This document shows positions 6,723-15,720 of a stretch of 55,353 nucleotides of DNA, piece after piece. Below the pieces are notes generated by a model. The model saw only the letters and a program-made list of their open reading frames with translations. It was not told where the DNA came from and did no database searches. Within the stretch, counting starts at the first letter, position 1, and every line of letters starts with the position of its first letter. The position numbers were made by a program, and so were the translations under genes. The DNA is from Lentisphaerota bacterium (GTDB lineage: Bacteria > Verrucomicrobiota > Lentisphaeria > Oligosphaerales > JABHEG01), in contig JABHEG010000254.1 of NCBI GenBank assembly GCA_018676675.1, positions 1 through 55,353 on the forward strand. Reading direction: 5' to 3'.

Positions 6723-8231
6723 ATGCTTTGGCCAACCGTGCGACTGTACTTGAAAGTGCTCAAACGGATATCGACGACGGCCTCTACTCTCCCCGTGGCG
6801 CTGGTTGCTCTCCTCTACGCCTTCATGGCACTCAAGCAACTGCCGGGAACCGTTGCAGTCTTCGTCGTCCTTGCCATATCCCCAGTCGTCTGGGGCGGGG
6901 TCGTCTTTGGTCTAATGTACGACGACTGGTTGCCTGCCCCCGTCCCACGGCAAACGCGCATAGCCGCGGCGTGGATTATCCAGACCACACTGTTGGTTGC
7001 CACAGCGGTCTTGTGTCTGGCCGCGTTGCACGCGATCCCTTCTGTAGACGCTTCGGGGGCACTCGCGGGCACTCTCCGCGCCTTCCTCTGGGGGCTTGGC
7101 GTCCTGAACTGCATCTTGGCCCTCCCCTGGCGACGGCTCCTGACCATTCCTCTGCTCTTGCGCGTGCCATTGATGGCCGCAGTTTACGCTGGCTGGGCTT
7201 TCCTCGGCTCCCAGCTCGGCATGGGCCTCACAGCAGTGGTCGCGGGAGTGAGTTTCTACGCGCTGCGATGGGCTCAACGTCAGTACGTCCACGCGGAACT
7301 CAGAGTTGGCTTCCAGTATCTGCGCATTAGGCAGACGTCTGCGGGGGGAGCATACCTCCAGACGGCGGAAGCTCACGCTGACTCCCCCCAGAGCAAAGTG
7401 GGAATCGGCCGCTTCATCATGTCCTTCATATGCGACTTGCGGAGCAGTCTCTTCATGTTCCTGGGGAGCATCGGGGAACTCCTCAAGGTGGCGTATGCGG
7501 GGCAGTGTCTGTGTGGGAGAAGAACGTTTCTCGCCAGTGGTTTCCTCTGCCTTTGGGTAATCGGGGCAGCCCTTTGGTGGGCTTCGTCAGATGCACTGAC
7601 CTTTTTCCTCAACACCACTGTTTCGGGCGCCGGCCTCCTTGAACAGAGAGGGCACGCAGCATACGCGTTCCCGGTTCTCTACGGTCTCCTCCTTGGCCCG
7701 AGGATCATCGTCGGTTCTCCCTACTCCCAACGCATCTCCCCGCTCCTAGCCACGACTCCCCGGCGAGAGAGCCTGTGGAGACTGCTCCGCTGGGATCTGG
7801 CCTGGGCAACCCCTCTCTTCTGCCTCGGAGCACTGGTTGTCTCCCTGCTCCCGGGCAAGCGGCCGGCACCAGTGGCCGTTGTCTCGGCGCTCAGCGGGCT
7901 TGGCGTCCTCTACCTCGTCAACATGCTTCTCGCCTGTATCTCCCGGCGTGGCGTCCACACGGCAGTTACTGTCCTTCTGGTGGGGTGGTTTTTCCTCGTT
8001 CCGGCAGTCTGTGTTGGTATGTTGGCCATCGGCAACCACCCTCGTGAACAGCTTCTGGGCCACGTCACGGTGATTGGGGGAAGTCATTGGTTCACCACCT
8101 TCGCCCTACTCTTCCACCCCGGCTGGTCATGGATCCTCGGCCGTGTTGTCGTGACTGGACTGTGCGCGTTCCTCTTGCCTCGTGTGTTCCGACGGATCGA
8201 GTGGCAAGGCGCGGCAATGTGGCAACGCTGA
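6723..8231 (+). CDS. ABC transporter membrane subunit (unclassified)
   Basis: A 502-residue, strongly hydrophobic protein with roughly ten to twelve predicted membrane segments (for example VALVALLYAFMAL and VFVVLAISPVVWGGVVFGL) and a ~70-residue soluble stretch before residue 240. I do not recognise a named permease family. Its position, 6 bp after the ATPase and under the YtrA-type repressor, makes it the likely transmembrane partner of an exporter. A GGGAGTGAGGG ribosome site precedes ATG 6723. The operon ends here; a long hairpin follows at 8428-8469. Confidence 0.7.
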   Translation: MLWPTVRLYLKVLKRISTTASTLPVALVALLYAFMALKQLPGTVAVFVVLAISPVVWGGVVFGLMYDDWLPAPVPRQTRIAAAWIIQTTLLVATAVLCLAALHAIPSVDASGALAGTLRAFLWGLGVLNCILALPWRRLLTIPLLLRVPLMAAVYAGWAFLGSQLGMGLTAVVAGVSFYALRWAQRQYVHAELRVGFQYLRIRQTSAGGAYLQTAEAHADSPQSKVGIGRFIMSFICDLRSSLFMFLGSIGELLKVAYAGQCLCGRRTFLASGFLCLWVIGAALWWASSDALTFFLNTTVSGAGLLEQRGHAAYAFPVLYGLLLGPRIIVGSPYSQRISPLLATTPRRESLWRLLRWDLAWATPLFCLGALVVSLLPGKRPAPVAVVSALSGLGVLYLVNMLLACISRRGVHTAVTVLLVGWFFLVPAVCVGMLAIGNHPREQLLGHVTVIGGSHWFTTFALLFHPGWSWILGRVVVTGLCAFLLPRVFRRIEWQGAAMWQR

Positions 8232-8427
8232 GATCGGGGCAGGCTGTGTGTTCCGGCACAGACGGCGGGCTATCTGGCGCCGACCGGCTCTATTCCGGGG
8301 AATTCCGTGTCCCCCCTGAACACTGACACCTGACCCCCATGCGGCTGGAAGTTGGGAGCAAAGGCAGAGGGAGGAGAGCGTGCCGCCGTTCTCCTCCGAC
8401 TCCAGTGGGGCTCCCCAAAGGACCGTT

Positions 8428-8469
8428 GCCGGCTTCGTTCTGCCCGACCGCGGGCAGAGCGAAGCCGGC
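8428..8469. terminator. Long hairpin between convergent genes
   Basis: GCCGGCTTCG (8428-8437) pairs perfectly with CGAAGCCGGC (8460-8469). The pairing continues inward through TCTGCCC/GGGCAGA with one T-G wobble, giving an ~18-bp stem and a tiny loop. It lies in the 329-bp gap between a + and a - strand gene and could stop transcription from both sides, although no clear T-run follows. The remainder of the gap (8232-8560) shows no gene. Confidence 0.5.
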
Positions 8470-8560
8470 AAACTCTCTCTCCCTGCCTTCCCTGACGCGC
8501 CGTAGCCTTGGCGAAGGTGACTCGTGATGAATCATCCTCGTCTTTGACCTGGGGCAACGA

Positions 8561-11548
8561 TCACTGTTCCAGGAAGCTGATGATGCCGAAGCGCTCGCGG
8601 CTGCAGTCGCGGCGCTGGGCATGATCCCACCCGGCCGGCAAAGGTGACCAGTAGGTGGTTGCTTTCCCGGCGCGCCAGTGGCTGATGTTGGCCCTGATCT
8701 GCGTACCGGCACGGAGGCGCAGACCGAGAGATTTCCAGGGAATGGCGACCGTGCCGGTCCAGCCGTCTTCGTTGACGGTCGTGGCAGCCCTGACGTCGCT
8801 CTTCCAGTCCCGTGGGTTGGTCAAATCGAGGTCCCCGTAGAAGGCATCGAGACACTGGCCGGAGACGTTGACCAGGAGGGAAAAGTGCCGTGTGGCGTTA
8901 CTTGGGTCGGGCTGGATCTCGAGCATGATGCTGTTGGAGGCCCCCCTTGGCAGGTACCAGCGGTCCCTCCCTGCCCAGAACCAATCTCTGCCGTCGAGTT
9001 CGGACGGAAGCGGAGCCGTGCCGTCCTCTTTGGCCTCGAACGTCAGGTAGAGGCTCTGCGGATCGTGTGCGATCTTGACGCGGGCCCGGACCAGATCCAC
9101 GGCCGCACCGCCCCACTCACTGTGGTAAGTCCCGTCGATGGGGGGCGGAGGAAAGACGGCACTGGAGGTGAATTGAGGCAGCGGCGGCTGATCTGCCCCA
9201 ACCACTCGCATATACACGGGCCGCCAAATTCCAGCCCCGCTCTTCGAATTGTGCAAACGCACCGCCAGTCGGTTGCGGCCATCGGCGGCCAGAAGCCTCA
9301 CGGGTGCCTTGACCACAAACGGCTCTTCCCAAAGCTGCCCGATCGTCCGTCCGGTCGAGGCAATGGAATGCTCCCCAATCGGTTTGCCATTGACGAAAAC
9401 CCATGCCTGCTCGTCCACCGCCTCGAAGAACAGCTCGATCGGACGGCCCCGGTGTTCCTTGGGCACGGTGAACGTGGTGGCGTACCAGCCGTACCCCAGG
9501 AAGGGCTCGGCATCGCTCTTGGGCAGGAAAGCGGGGACATCGATCGCACGCCAGTCGGGACCTGCCTGGCGCGCGACGTCATACCAGCGTTCGGGCATGC
9601 CGCGGTCGTCGGGATCGGGGCGGAAGGTCCAGTCGCCAAAGACACCGAGAAGGCGCCGCGCCGTGGACAGGCGCGCCTTCAACGGCGCCATTTCGTGCTC
9701 GATTAGGGCAATGCGAGCGGCTTCCTTCGAGCCAAGCTCTACCTTGGCTCTCGCTGCTGCGAGCAGGTCGAAGAACAGCCGCAGGTCGTCAGGCGAGTAC
9801 AGCGTCCGGATGATCTCGGCGGCCTGATTCTTGGGGTGCAAGCTGCTGGTATCGCGCATCCAGCAGCGTTCAGCATGCTCCCAGAACGCCTTCATCTCGT
9901 CGTGGGCATCGCCAAAGAACGTGGTGTAGTAGTCATCGAGCAGGTTATCAACATCCAAATCGGGGGCGTACAGCAGGCGTCCGGTGAGGTAGACGATCAG
10001 GTGATTGAGCCCCCGATTCTGTTTGCTCCAAGCTTCGTTCTCAGTTTTCTCGCCGCGGACGTTGTGGTCGCGCTGAAACCGGATGTCAGCCTGCAAGATG
10101 TGCGGAAAGAACACCGGGTAGCCTGCCAGTTTGGGACGGGTCGACCAGCCACGCCAGTTCCAGATGTAGTACTCCCAGATGTAGATATGATCGGTCAGCT
10201 TGCTCCAGTCGCGGATCAGGTCTCGGATGGTGTCGCGGCGCTTGGGATCCCAGAAGTCCCAGCGTGATTTGGTGATGCAGACCGCGATATTCGACGGCAG
10301 ATCAAACTGTCCGGCCACGTCAGGTTGCCCGTAACCTTCGTAGCCGCCGAATACCCCGATCAGCCGGTCCGGATGGCTCTCCTGTATCTGCTGTGCCACC
10401 TGAACCACAAACTGCCAAAACACCTTTGACGAAGCCGTGCGGAACTCCTTGAGCAGTTCCCCGGAGAGACTGAGACGAGTCGTGCCGCCTCTCGTTGTTG
10501 TCCCGATTCGTCGCACCTTCTCCGGCAGTTCCGGATCCAGCCCCGCCATGCACGTGTCGCACATACAGGGGATCCACACATCGTTGGGATTGATCGAGAA
10601 CTCACGGGTGGCCCGCCGGTCAAACAGCCAACGCATCATCTTGACGAACTCGGTGACGGTGTCCGGTTCACTCAGACACAGATTCCCATAGCCGTAGCTG
10701 GTGGTGGCAAAATCGCGGTTCCCATCGGGCAGCTGCGCGTAGATGTGCGGCTTGGCAGTGACCAGGTTGTGTTTCTTGGCGTATCCGGACCAGTGCTTCT
10801 CACTGAGGAAAAGGAAGCTGTGATTGAGGTAGAGGACGGAACTGCAGCCAAAGCCGGCGCGTAGTAGCCAGCGGCCCTCTTCCCCATCTGGGGCCAGATA
10901 TCCCGTAGCTTTGGGGCTGTACGCTCTGCCGATCTTGGGTAGTCTCACCCCAAACGTCGGGGCGCCCTTCCAGTCGAGGGGTGGTACCACAACGGTGTTG
11001 ATCCTGGGCACGACCCTTCCGAGCTCGCCGGGCATGTACCAACGCATGCCACAGACACCCTCAAGGAATCGATAGACAGCGGTCAGTGTGCCGTTGCGCA
11101 ATGGGGTGTATTGTTTCCAGATGGTGGAGAGAAACGGGGATCCGTCCGAGTCGTCGCCGAGTAACACAAGCCAGTTCCTCCCGCTTTTGATGCGGTAGCC
11201 TTCCGACGGCAAGCCGGCCAACGTCACCCCGCTGCGAGTCGCTGCGGCATCCGACGGTCCCACCAGCACAACCGGCACGGCGGAATCCTCAGGCAAGGAG
11301 TCCACGATGGGCAGATCCGCCCCCGTAGCCATCTTCAGGTGATCCCGCAACTCCTCCACTGCATACGTGGCCGTTGGCGTGCTCCCCGGGGCGAGGTAGA
11401 TCACGCCTTTCGCGGCATTGTCCGCGATGAGCACGAAGCCGGAATCGGCAGTCGCTTGCTCTGAGGACAAACAGATGCAGCCAACCAGGAGAACGCCCCA
11501 GCCGAGAGGAGCCGCAAGAACAGACGTAAGACATGGTGGTTTCAGCAT
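8561..11548 (-). CDS. DUF4838 glycosidase-like lipoprotein with CBM9-like tail
   Basis: A 995-residue exported protein. LVGC at residues 21-24 is a good lipobox, so it is probably a lipoprotein. An alpha-glucuronidase-like N-terminal domain (TYAVEELRDHLKMATGADLP) is followed by the DUF4838 region (IWEYYIWNWRGWS, GLNHLIVYLTGRLLY). A jelly-roll segment (WVFVNGKPIGEHS) and a C-terminal CBM9-like domain (PIDGTYHSEWGGAAVDL, LYLTFEAKEDG) complete it. DUF4838 proteins are presumed glycan-active but lack a firm activity. ATG 11548 gives a proper signal sequence; the frame's first 35 upstream codons do not. It is divergent from the GH31 gene. Confidence 0.8.
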   Translation of the reverse strand: MLKPPCLTSVLAAPLGWGVLLVGCICLSSEQATADSGFVLIADNAAKGVIYLAPGSTPTATYAVEELRDHLKMATGADLPIVDSLPEDSAVPVVLVGPSDAAATRSGVTLAGLPSEGYRIKSGRNWLVLLGDDSDGSPFLSTIWKQYTPLRNGTLTAVYRFLEGVCGMRWYMPGELGRVVPRINTVVVPPLDWKGAPTFGVRLPKIGRAYSPKATGYLAPDGEEGRWLLRAGFGCSSVLYLNHSFLFLSEKHWSGYAKKHNLVTAKPHIYAQLPDGNRDFATTSYGYGNLCLSEPDTVTEFVKMMRWLFDRRATREFSINPNDVWIPCMCDTCMAGLDPELPEKVRRIGTTTRGGTTRLSLSGELLKEFRTASSKVFWQFVVQVAQQIQESHPDRLIGVFGGYEGYGQPDVAGQFDLPSNIAVCITKSRWDFWDPKRRDTIRDLIRDWSKLTDHIYIWEYYIWNWRGWSTRPKLAGYPVFFPHILQADIRFQRDHNVRGEKTENEAWSKQNRGLNHLIVYLTGRLLYAPDLDVDNLLDDYYTTFFGDAHDEMKAFWEHAERCWMRDTSSLHPKNQAAEIIRTLYSPDDLRLFFDLLAAARAKVELGSKEAARIALIEHEMAPLKARLSTARRLLGVFGDWTFRPDPDDRGMPERWYDVARQAGPDWRAIDVPAFLPKSDAEPFLGYGWYATTFTVPKEHRGRPIELFFEAVDEQAWVFVNGKPIGEHSIASTGRTIGQLWEEPFVVKAPVRLLAADGRNRLAVRLHNSKSGAGIWRPVYMRVVGADQPPLPQFTSSAVFPPPPIDGTYHSEWGGAAVDLVRARVKIAHDPQSLYLTFEAKEDGTAPLPSELDGRDWFWAGRDRWYLPRGASNSIMLEIQPDPSNATRHFSLLVNVSGQCLDAFYGDLDLTNPRDWKSDVRAATTVNEDGWTGTVAIPWKSLGLRLRAGTQIRANISHWRAGKATTYWSPLPAGWDHAQRRDCSRERFGIISFLEQ

Positions 11549-11988
11549 TCTACCCGTTCCTGCGTGGAGATGGATCGTGCGAGGCATTGCCGGGGCCGCG
11601 TTCCTCAATGCCGGATCGCCTCCGCGGCAAACGGACCGTCGCTCCCTGTCCACTCTCTACAGTACTCGGAGATCCAACTCGATCATCTGGACTCACGCTA
11701 TTCGCGAATGCCGCTAAGGCAAGCAGGAAGAACGGCGCGCCGCCGCGCCAAGTGCCTTACTACAAACGCCTGCATGCTGGTGAAAATTCGTTCGTAGTGA
11801 GCAACGCAGACCTCGCCGGAGTTGCGTTCATCCGGCACCGACGCACGGCGCCCGAAAAAGCCGCCACTACAGTGGCATTCCACACTAATGCCGACGAGGG
11901 GGAGTTCCCACACACATCCGAATCCGCGTGGTATGTTGTGGGCAAGTCGATATCCCAGTCCAAACCATCCAGGCAACGAAGAGTGACC
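11549..11988. other. Divergent intergenic region, DUF4838/GH31
   Basis: 440 bp separate the two divergent starts. Frames on both strands run through it as extensions, but they show no family features. A TACAGTACT stretch (11658-11666) resembles a -10 but lacks a matching -35 at 16-18 bp. Promoters for both genes must lie here; I could not place them. Confidence 0.5.
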
Positions 11989-14130
11989 ATGGCTAAGCTA
12001 ACCAACCAACTTGACGGCATGATTCCCATCAGCAACTGGGAACCTGTCGCCAACGGCATCTGGACGTGCGAACTCGGGGACATGAGTCGGGAGCAACGCT
12101 ACAGCGACCTTGCGGCAGAGCCGCCGCGCCTCGAAGCGATCGATGCCCTGTCACCTGCTGACTTCCCGTTCATCGGCGAGACTCCATCCTACCTGGTAAC
12201 TGACGGCAAGCTCGCCGTTCGCCTTCCGGCTGCCGCCGATGAACAGATCTATGGATTCGGTCTTCAGTTCGACGGACTGAAGAAGAGCAAGAAAGTGCTC
12301 ACGCTGAACGTTGACCACTGGGGACGTGGAGGCGGACGGACCCACGCCCCCGTGCCGTTCTATATCTCAAGCAAAGGCTACGGCGTCTTCTTCAATACGT
12401 CGCGCTTCTTGAAGGTCTACTGCCAGGTTGGCAACCGTAAGGACTCACCGAACAACCCTCCCCCGGTCGACCGCAATCCGCCGCCCGACGCCGAGACGGC
12501 CCCCTGGCAGGCGCTGCCCCAGGGAGATGCTGTTGAAGGCCACGTCAACGGCAGAGGGATGGAGGTTGTCGTGTTCAGCGGGGCCAACCTGATGGATGTG
12601 GTCCGGCGCTACAACCTGTATTGCGGTGGAGGCGCGCTGCCACCGTTGTGGGGGCTTGGCTTCTGGCACCGTGTGAATGCCCACTTTGACGCAAGCCAGA
12701 CCAATGCGGAAGTCGCCGAATTCAGGAAAAAGCAGTTCCCGCTGGATGTGATTGGACTTGAACCAGGATGGATGACATACTCCTATCCCTGTACCTATGA
12801 GTGGCAACCCAAACGCTTCCCGGATCCGGGCGCATTCGCCAGAGGCCTCCTAAAGGACGGCGTTCGGCTCAATCTCTGGGTCAATCCCTACATCTCCCCG
12901 CAAAGCCGCATCTACGAAGAGGTCTATCCGTACTCTGGATCCCACATGGTCTGGCTGGGCGTGGTCCCCGACTATCACATGCCGGAAGCACGGAAACTCC
13001 TGGTGGAGCAGCACACCGAGGACCATCTCGACATCGGCATCAGCGGGTACAAAGTGGACGAAGTGGACGGCTACGACTTCTGGCTGTGGCCGGACCATGC
13101 CACGTTCCCTTCCGGTACACCGGCCGAAAGCATGCGCCAGACGTACGGTCTGCTCATGCAACACATGCTCTACAAGGACCTGTTCAAGAAGAACAACCGG
13201 CGCACATATGGCAACGTCCGCTCCAGCAATGGCGGAGGCTCCGGCTACCCATTTGTGATCTACAGCGATTCCTACAACCATGCCGAATACATCACGGGGA
13301 TCTCAACGGCCAGCCTGTGCGGGATCCTGTGGACCCCCGAGACACGCAGCGCAGCCACAGCCCGGGAGTGGCTGAACCGCCTGCAGACCGTCTGCTTCTC
13401 CCCCATGGCCAAGCTCAATGCCTGGGCATCCAGTACACAACCATGGAGTTTTCCGGAAGTGACCAATGCGGTTCGCGACGTCATCCAGTTGCGCATGCGC
13501 CTGCTGCCATACCTCTACAGCGCCTTCGCCGACTATCACTTCAACGGCACGCCTCCGATGCGGGCCATGATTCTTGAGATTGGCACGCATGCAAGAAACG
13601 AAACCGTGACAAAAGGCGAGCTCCACGGTGAGACCGATCCCTATGCTATGGACAAGGTTGTCGAGGCAACCGACCAGTTTATGTTCGGCCCGTCAATTAT
13701 GGTCGCACCTTTCTACGGTGAGAAGGCCACAGAGCGCGAGGTCAATCTACCCCCCGGCGACTGGTATGACTTCTACAGTGGCCGGCCAGTCGGCTCAGAC
13801 ACAACCATCACGGTGACTGCGGAGGCGTTGGACGACCGAATTCCTCTGTTCGTCAAAGATGGCGCAGTCATCCCAATGCTGAGCAGGGATGTTCTGAACG
13901 CGAAGGAGGCCTCCGGCTGTGATCTGGAGATCCGTCATTACGGCAGCGCAGACGGCACCTTTGAGCTCTACGAAGACGACGGGAATACCTTTGGTTACGA
14001 GCAGGGAAACTACCGTATACGCACGCTCTCTGTCACGGCGGAAGGCCTGACCGAAGACATCCTCACAGATGCGGCTCCCCCCATGTTCGGATCGGCTTCA
14101 CTGAAGCGCATGAGCCGACTTCCAGTTTGA
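11989..14130 (+). CDS. GH31-family alpha-glycosidase
   Basis: A 713-residue enzyme of glycoside hydrolase family 31, which includes alpha-xylosidases, alpha-glucosidases and sulfoquinovosidases. The likely nucleophile is D357 in GYKVDEVDGYDFW. The acid/base region is RSSNGGGSGYPFVIYSDSYN, with D427 the candidate. LDVIGLEPGWMTY and NLWVNPYISP are typical barrel strands, and DGAVIPML starts the C-terminal beta domain. No signal peptide is seen from ATG 11989, so it is probably cytoplasmic. A longer frame back to 11533 adds 152 residues without family features and is not accepted. The substrate is not resolvable by eye. Confidence 0.88.
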   Translation: MAKLTNQLDGMIPISNWEPVANGIWTCELGDMSREQRYSDLAAEPPRLEAIDALSPADFPFIGETPSYLVTDGKLAVRLPAAADEQIYGFGLQFDGLKKSKKVLTLNVDHWGRGGGRTHAPVPFYISSKGYGVFFNTSRFLKVYCQVGNRKDSPNNPPPVDRNPPPDAETAPWQALPQGDAVEGHVNGRGMEVVVFSGANLMDVVRRYNLYCGGGALPPLWGLGFWHRVNAHFDASQTNAEVAEFRKKQFPLDVIGLEPGWMTYSYPCTYEWQPKRFPDPGAFARGLLKDGVRLNLWVNPYISPQSRIYEEVYPYSGSHMVWLGVVPDYHMPEARKLLVEQHTEDHLDIGISGYKVDEVDGYDFWLWPDHATFPSGTPAESMRQTYGLLMQHMLYKDLFKKNNRRTYGNVRSSNGGGSGYPFVIYSDSYNHAEYITGISTASLCGILWTPETRSAATAREWLNRLQTVCFSPMAKLNAWASSTQPWSFPEVTNAVRDVIQLRMRLLPYLYSAFADYHFNGTPPMRAMILEIGTHARNETVTKGELHGETDPYAMDKVVEATDQFMFGPSIMVAPFYGEKATEREVNLPPGDWYDFYSGRPVGSDTTITVTAEALDDRIPLFVKDGAVIPMLSRDVLNAKEASGCDLEIRHYGSADGTFELYEDDGNTFGYEQGNYRIRTLSVTAEGLTEDILTDAAPPMFGSASLKRMSRLPV

Positions 14131-14484
14131 GACATCGTTACAGACGAACGAATGGGTCTCCGGAGACGGCGGTTCACGTCGGCACTGACTCCTAAACCGT
14201 ACCCCCCACTGGAACCCCACCGCCGCCGCACTACAGTACCCATTGGCCCCGGCGGGTTTCCTGTCGCAGTCGTTGCAGACTGTTAAGGAATCATTCCAGC
14301 CCGCTGGGGCCTTTTCCTTTTCTTGGGGGGCTTGCTGGCGGTCCTTGTGGGGGTGTGGGGCTGTAGGGCTGGACTTAACAGCCTTCAGCTGGACCTGCCT
14401 TCCTGTTCTCCACGGTGTACTATAGGGGGCCGCACTGAGGCCCAGGGAGCGCACCAGATACTGTGGGAACAGCGGAGAGGAACA
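14131..14484. other. Intergenic region between GH31 and sialidase genes
   Basis: 354 bp without a credible gene. A short stem CCAG-CCCG-CTGG (14296-14307) followed by CTTTTCCTTTTCTT may be a weak terminator for the GH31 gene. TGTACTATAG (about 14415-14424) looks like an extended -10 for the next gene, but no -35 stands at the right spacing. Confidence 0.35.
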
Positions 14485-15630
14485 ATGACCAGAGCACCCG
14501 CTTTATGCCTTCGGAACACCTTGGCCTGTGCTGCCGCCGGCTGCGCTCAGGCCGGGCCGCAGTTCACGCAAAGCGACGTATTCGTGGCCGGTCAGGACGG
14601 CATCCACGAATACCGCATCCCTGCCTTGGTGACGTCCACCAAAGGAACGTTGATTGCCGGGTGTGATGCGCGACGCGACAGAAGCGGCGATCCGCCTAAC
14701 AACATCGACAGTGTGGTCAAGCGCAGCACGGACGGGGGCCAGACCTGGGGGCCGCTTCAGGTTGTGGCCGACTTCCCGGGTACAGAGGCAGCGGGCGATC
14801 CCTGCCTCCTGACCGACCGTGTGACCGGCAAAATCTGGCTGTTCTTTGCCTGGTGCCCTGAGGGAATCGGCTCCCGTGCTTCCCAGCCGGGTCTGTCAGG
14901 GCGGACGATGCAGATTACCGCGATGAGCAGCGGCGATGACGGTGTTACCTGGACGCCGCCACGCGACCTCAACCCCATGGTCAAAGACCCCGTGTGGAGC
15001 GCCATGTGGTGCTCGCCCGGATGCGGCGTGCAGACGCACGACGGACGCCTCCTCGTCCCCAGTTCCTCGCTCCGGGAGGGCATCCCGCACTCGCAAGTGT
15101 TCTGCAGCAGTGACCACGGTGAGACGTGGAAGACTCTCACCGCTTCCGGAACGAAGACCAACGAACACATGCTGGTCGAACTCGCGGACGGCGCGCTGCT
15201 GGCCAACATGCGGAGTAACCACGGACAGGGCTGCCGCGCCTACGCCCTGACCTCAGACAAGGGATTGACCTGGTCGAAACTCGAACATCAACCTGCCTTG
15301 GTCGAACCCGTCTGCCAAGCTGGCTTCATTCGCCACAGCGCTCGCCGTGACGGGCACGACAGAGACCGCCTGCTCTTCAGTAATCCAGCCAGCCGCAAAC
15401 GCAAGAACCTGACGGTTCGCCTCAGTTACGACGAAGGGGAAACGTGGCCCGTGTCCAAGGTCGTTCACCCCGGTCCAGCCGCCTACTCCTGCCTGACAGT
15501 TCTTCATGACGGCACGATCGGACTGCTCTATGAAAAAGGCACCCGCGGTCCCTATGAAGCAATCGCGTTCGCTCGTTTCAACCTCGACTGGCTCACAGAC
15601 GGGGCGGACACCGGCGCAGTGACACGTTGA
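14485..15630 (+). CDS. Sialidase-like (BNR) exo-glycosidase
   Basis: A 381-residue six-bladed propeller of the exo-alpha-sialidase type. YRIPALV near residue 35 matches the F/YRIP motif holding the first catalytic arginine. Asp boxes follow in STDGGQTW, SSDHGETW, TSDKGLTW and SYDEGETW. A hydrophobic N terminus (ALCLRNTLACAAAGCAQA) suggests export. ATG 14485 follows GGAGAGGAAC, and the 54 upstream codons of the frame look random. The family includes true sialidases and related enzymes, so sialic acid release is likely but not proven. It is followed 90 bp later by another Asp-box protein, probably co-transcribed. Confidence 0.82.
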   Translation: MTRAPALCLRNTLACAAAGCAQAGPQFTQSDVFVAGQDGIHEYRIPALVTSTKGTLIAGCDARRDRSGDPPNNIDSVVKRSTDGGQTWGPLQVVADFPGTEAAGDPCLLTDRVTGKIWLFFAWCPEGIGSRASQPGLSGRTMQITAMSSGDDGVTWTPPRDLNPMVKDPVWSAMWCSPGCGVQTHDGRLLVPSSSLREGIPHSQVFCSSDHGETWKTLTASGTKTNEHMLVELADGALLANMRSNHGQGCRAYALTSDKGLTWSKLEHQPALVEPVCQAGFIRHSARRDGHDRDRLLFSNPASRKRKNLTVRLSYDEGETWPVSKVVHPGPAAYSCLTVLHDGTIGLLYEKGTRGPYEAIAFARFNLDWLTDGADTGAVTR

Positions 15631-15648
15631 CATGACGCCCTGTGTCAC
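15619..15648. repeat. Inverted repeat at the end of the sialidase gene
   Basis: GTGACAC (15619-15625) and GTGTCAC (15642-15648) are perfect 7-bp arms with a 16-nt loop spanning the sialidase stop codon. TTGACA lies inside the loop. It could be a weak terminator stem or an operator for the next gene. Confidence 0.3.
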
Positions 15649-15720
15649 GCCCATGATGATTGCCACAGAACGTCGTGCCGTATGTGGTCAAGCCTGGGGT
15701 AGATACGGAGGAACCAACAG

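Noticed and set aside
11533..11988. 152-codon N-terminal extension of the GH31 gene
   Set aside because: The added sequence lacks GH31 features and lies antisense to the start of the DUF4838 gene; ATG 11989 begins at the expected family N terminus.
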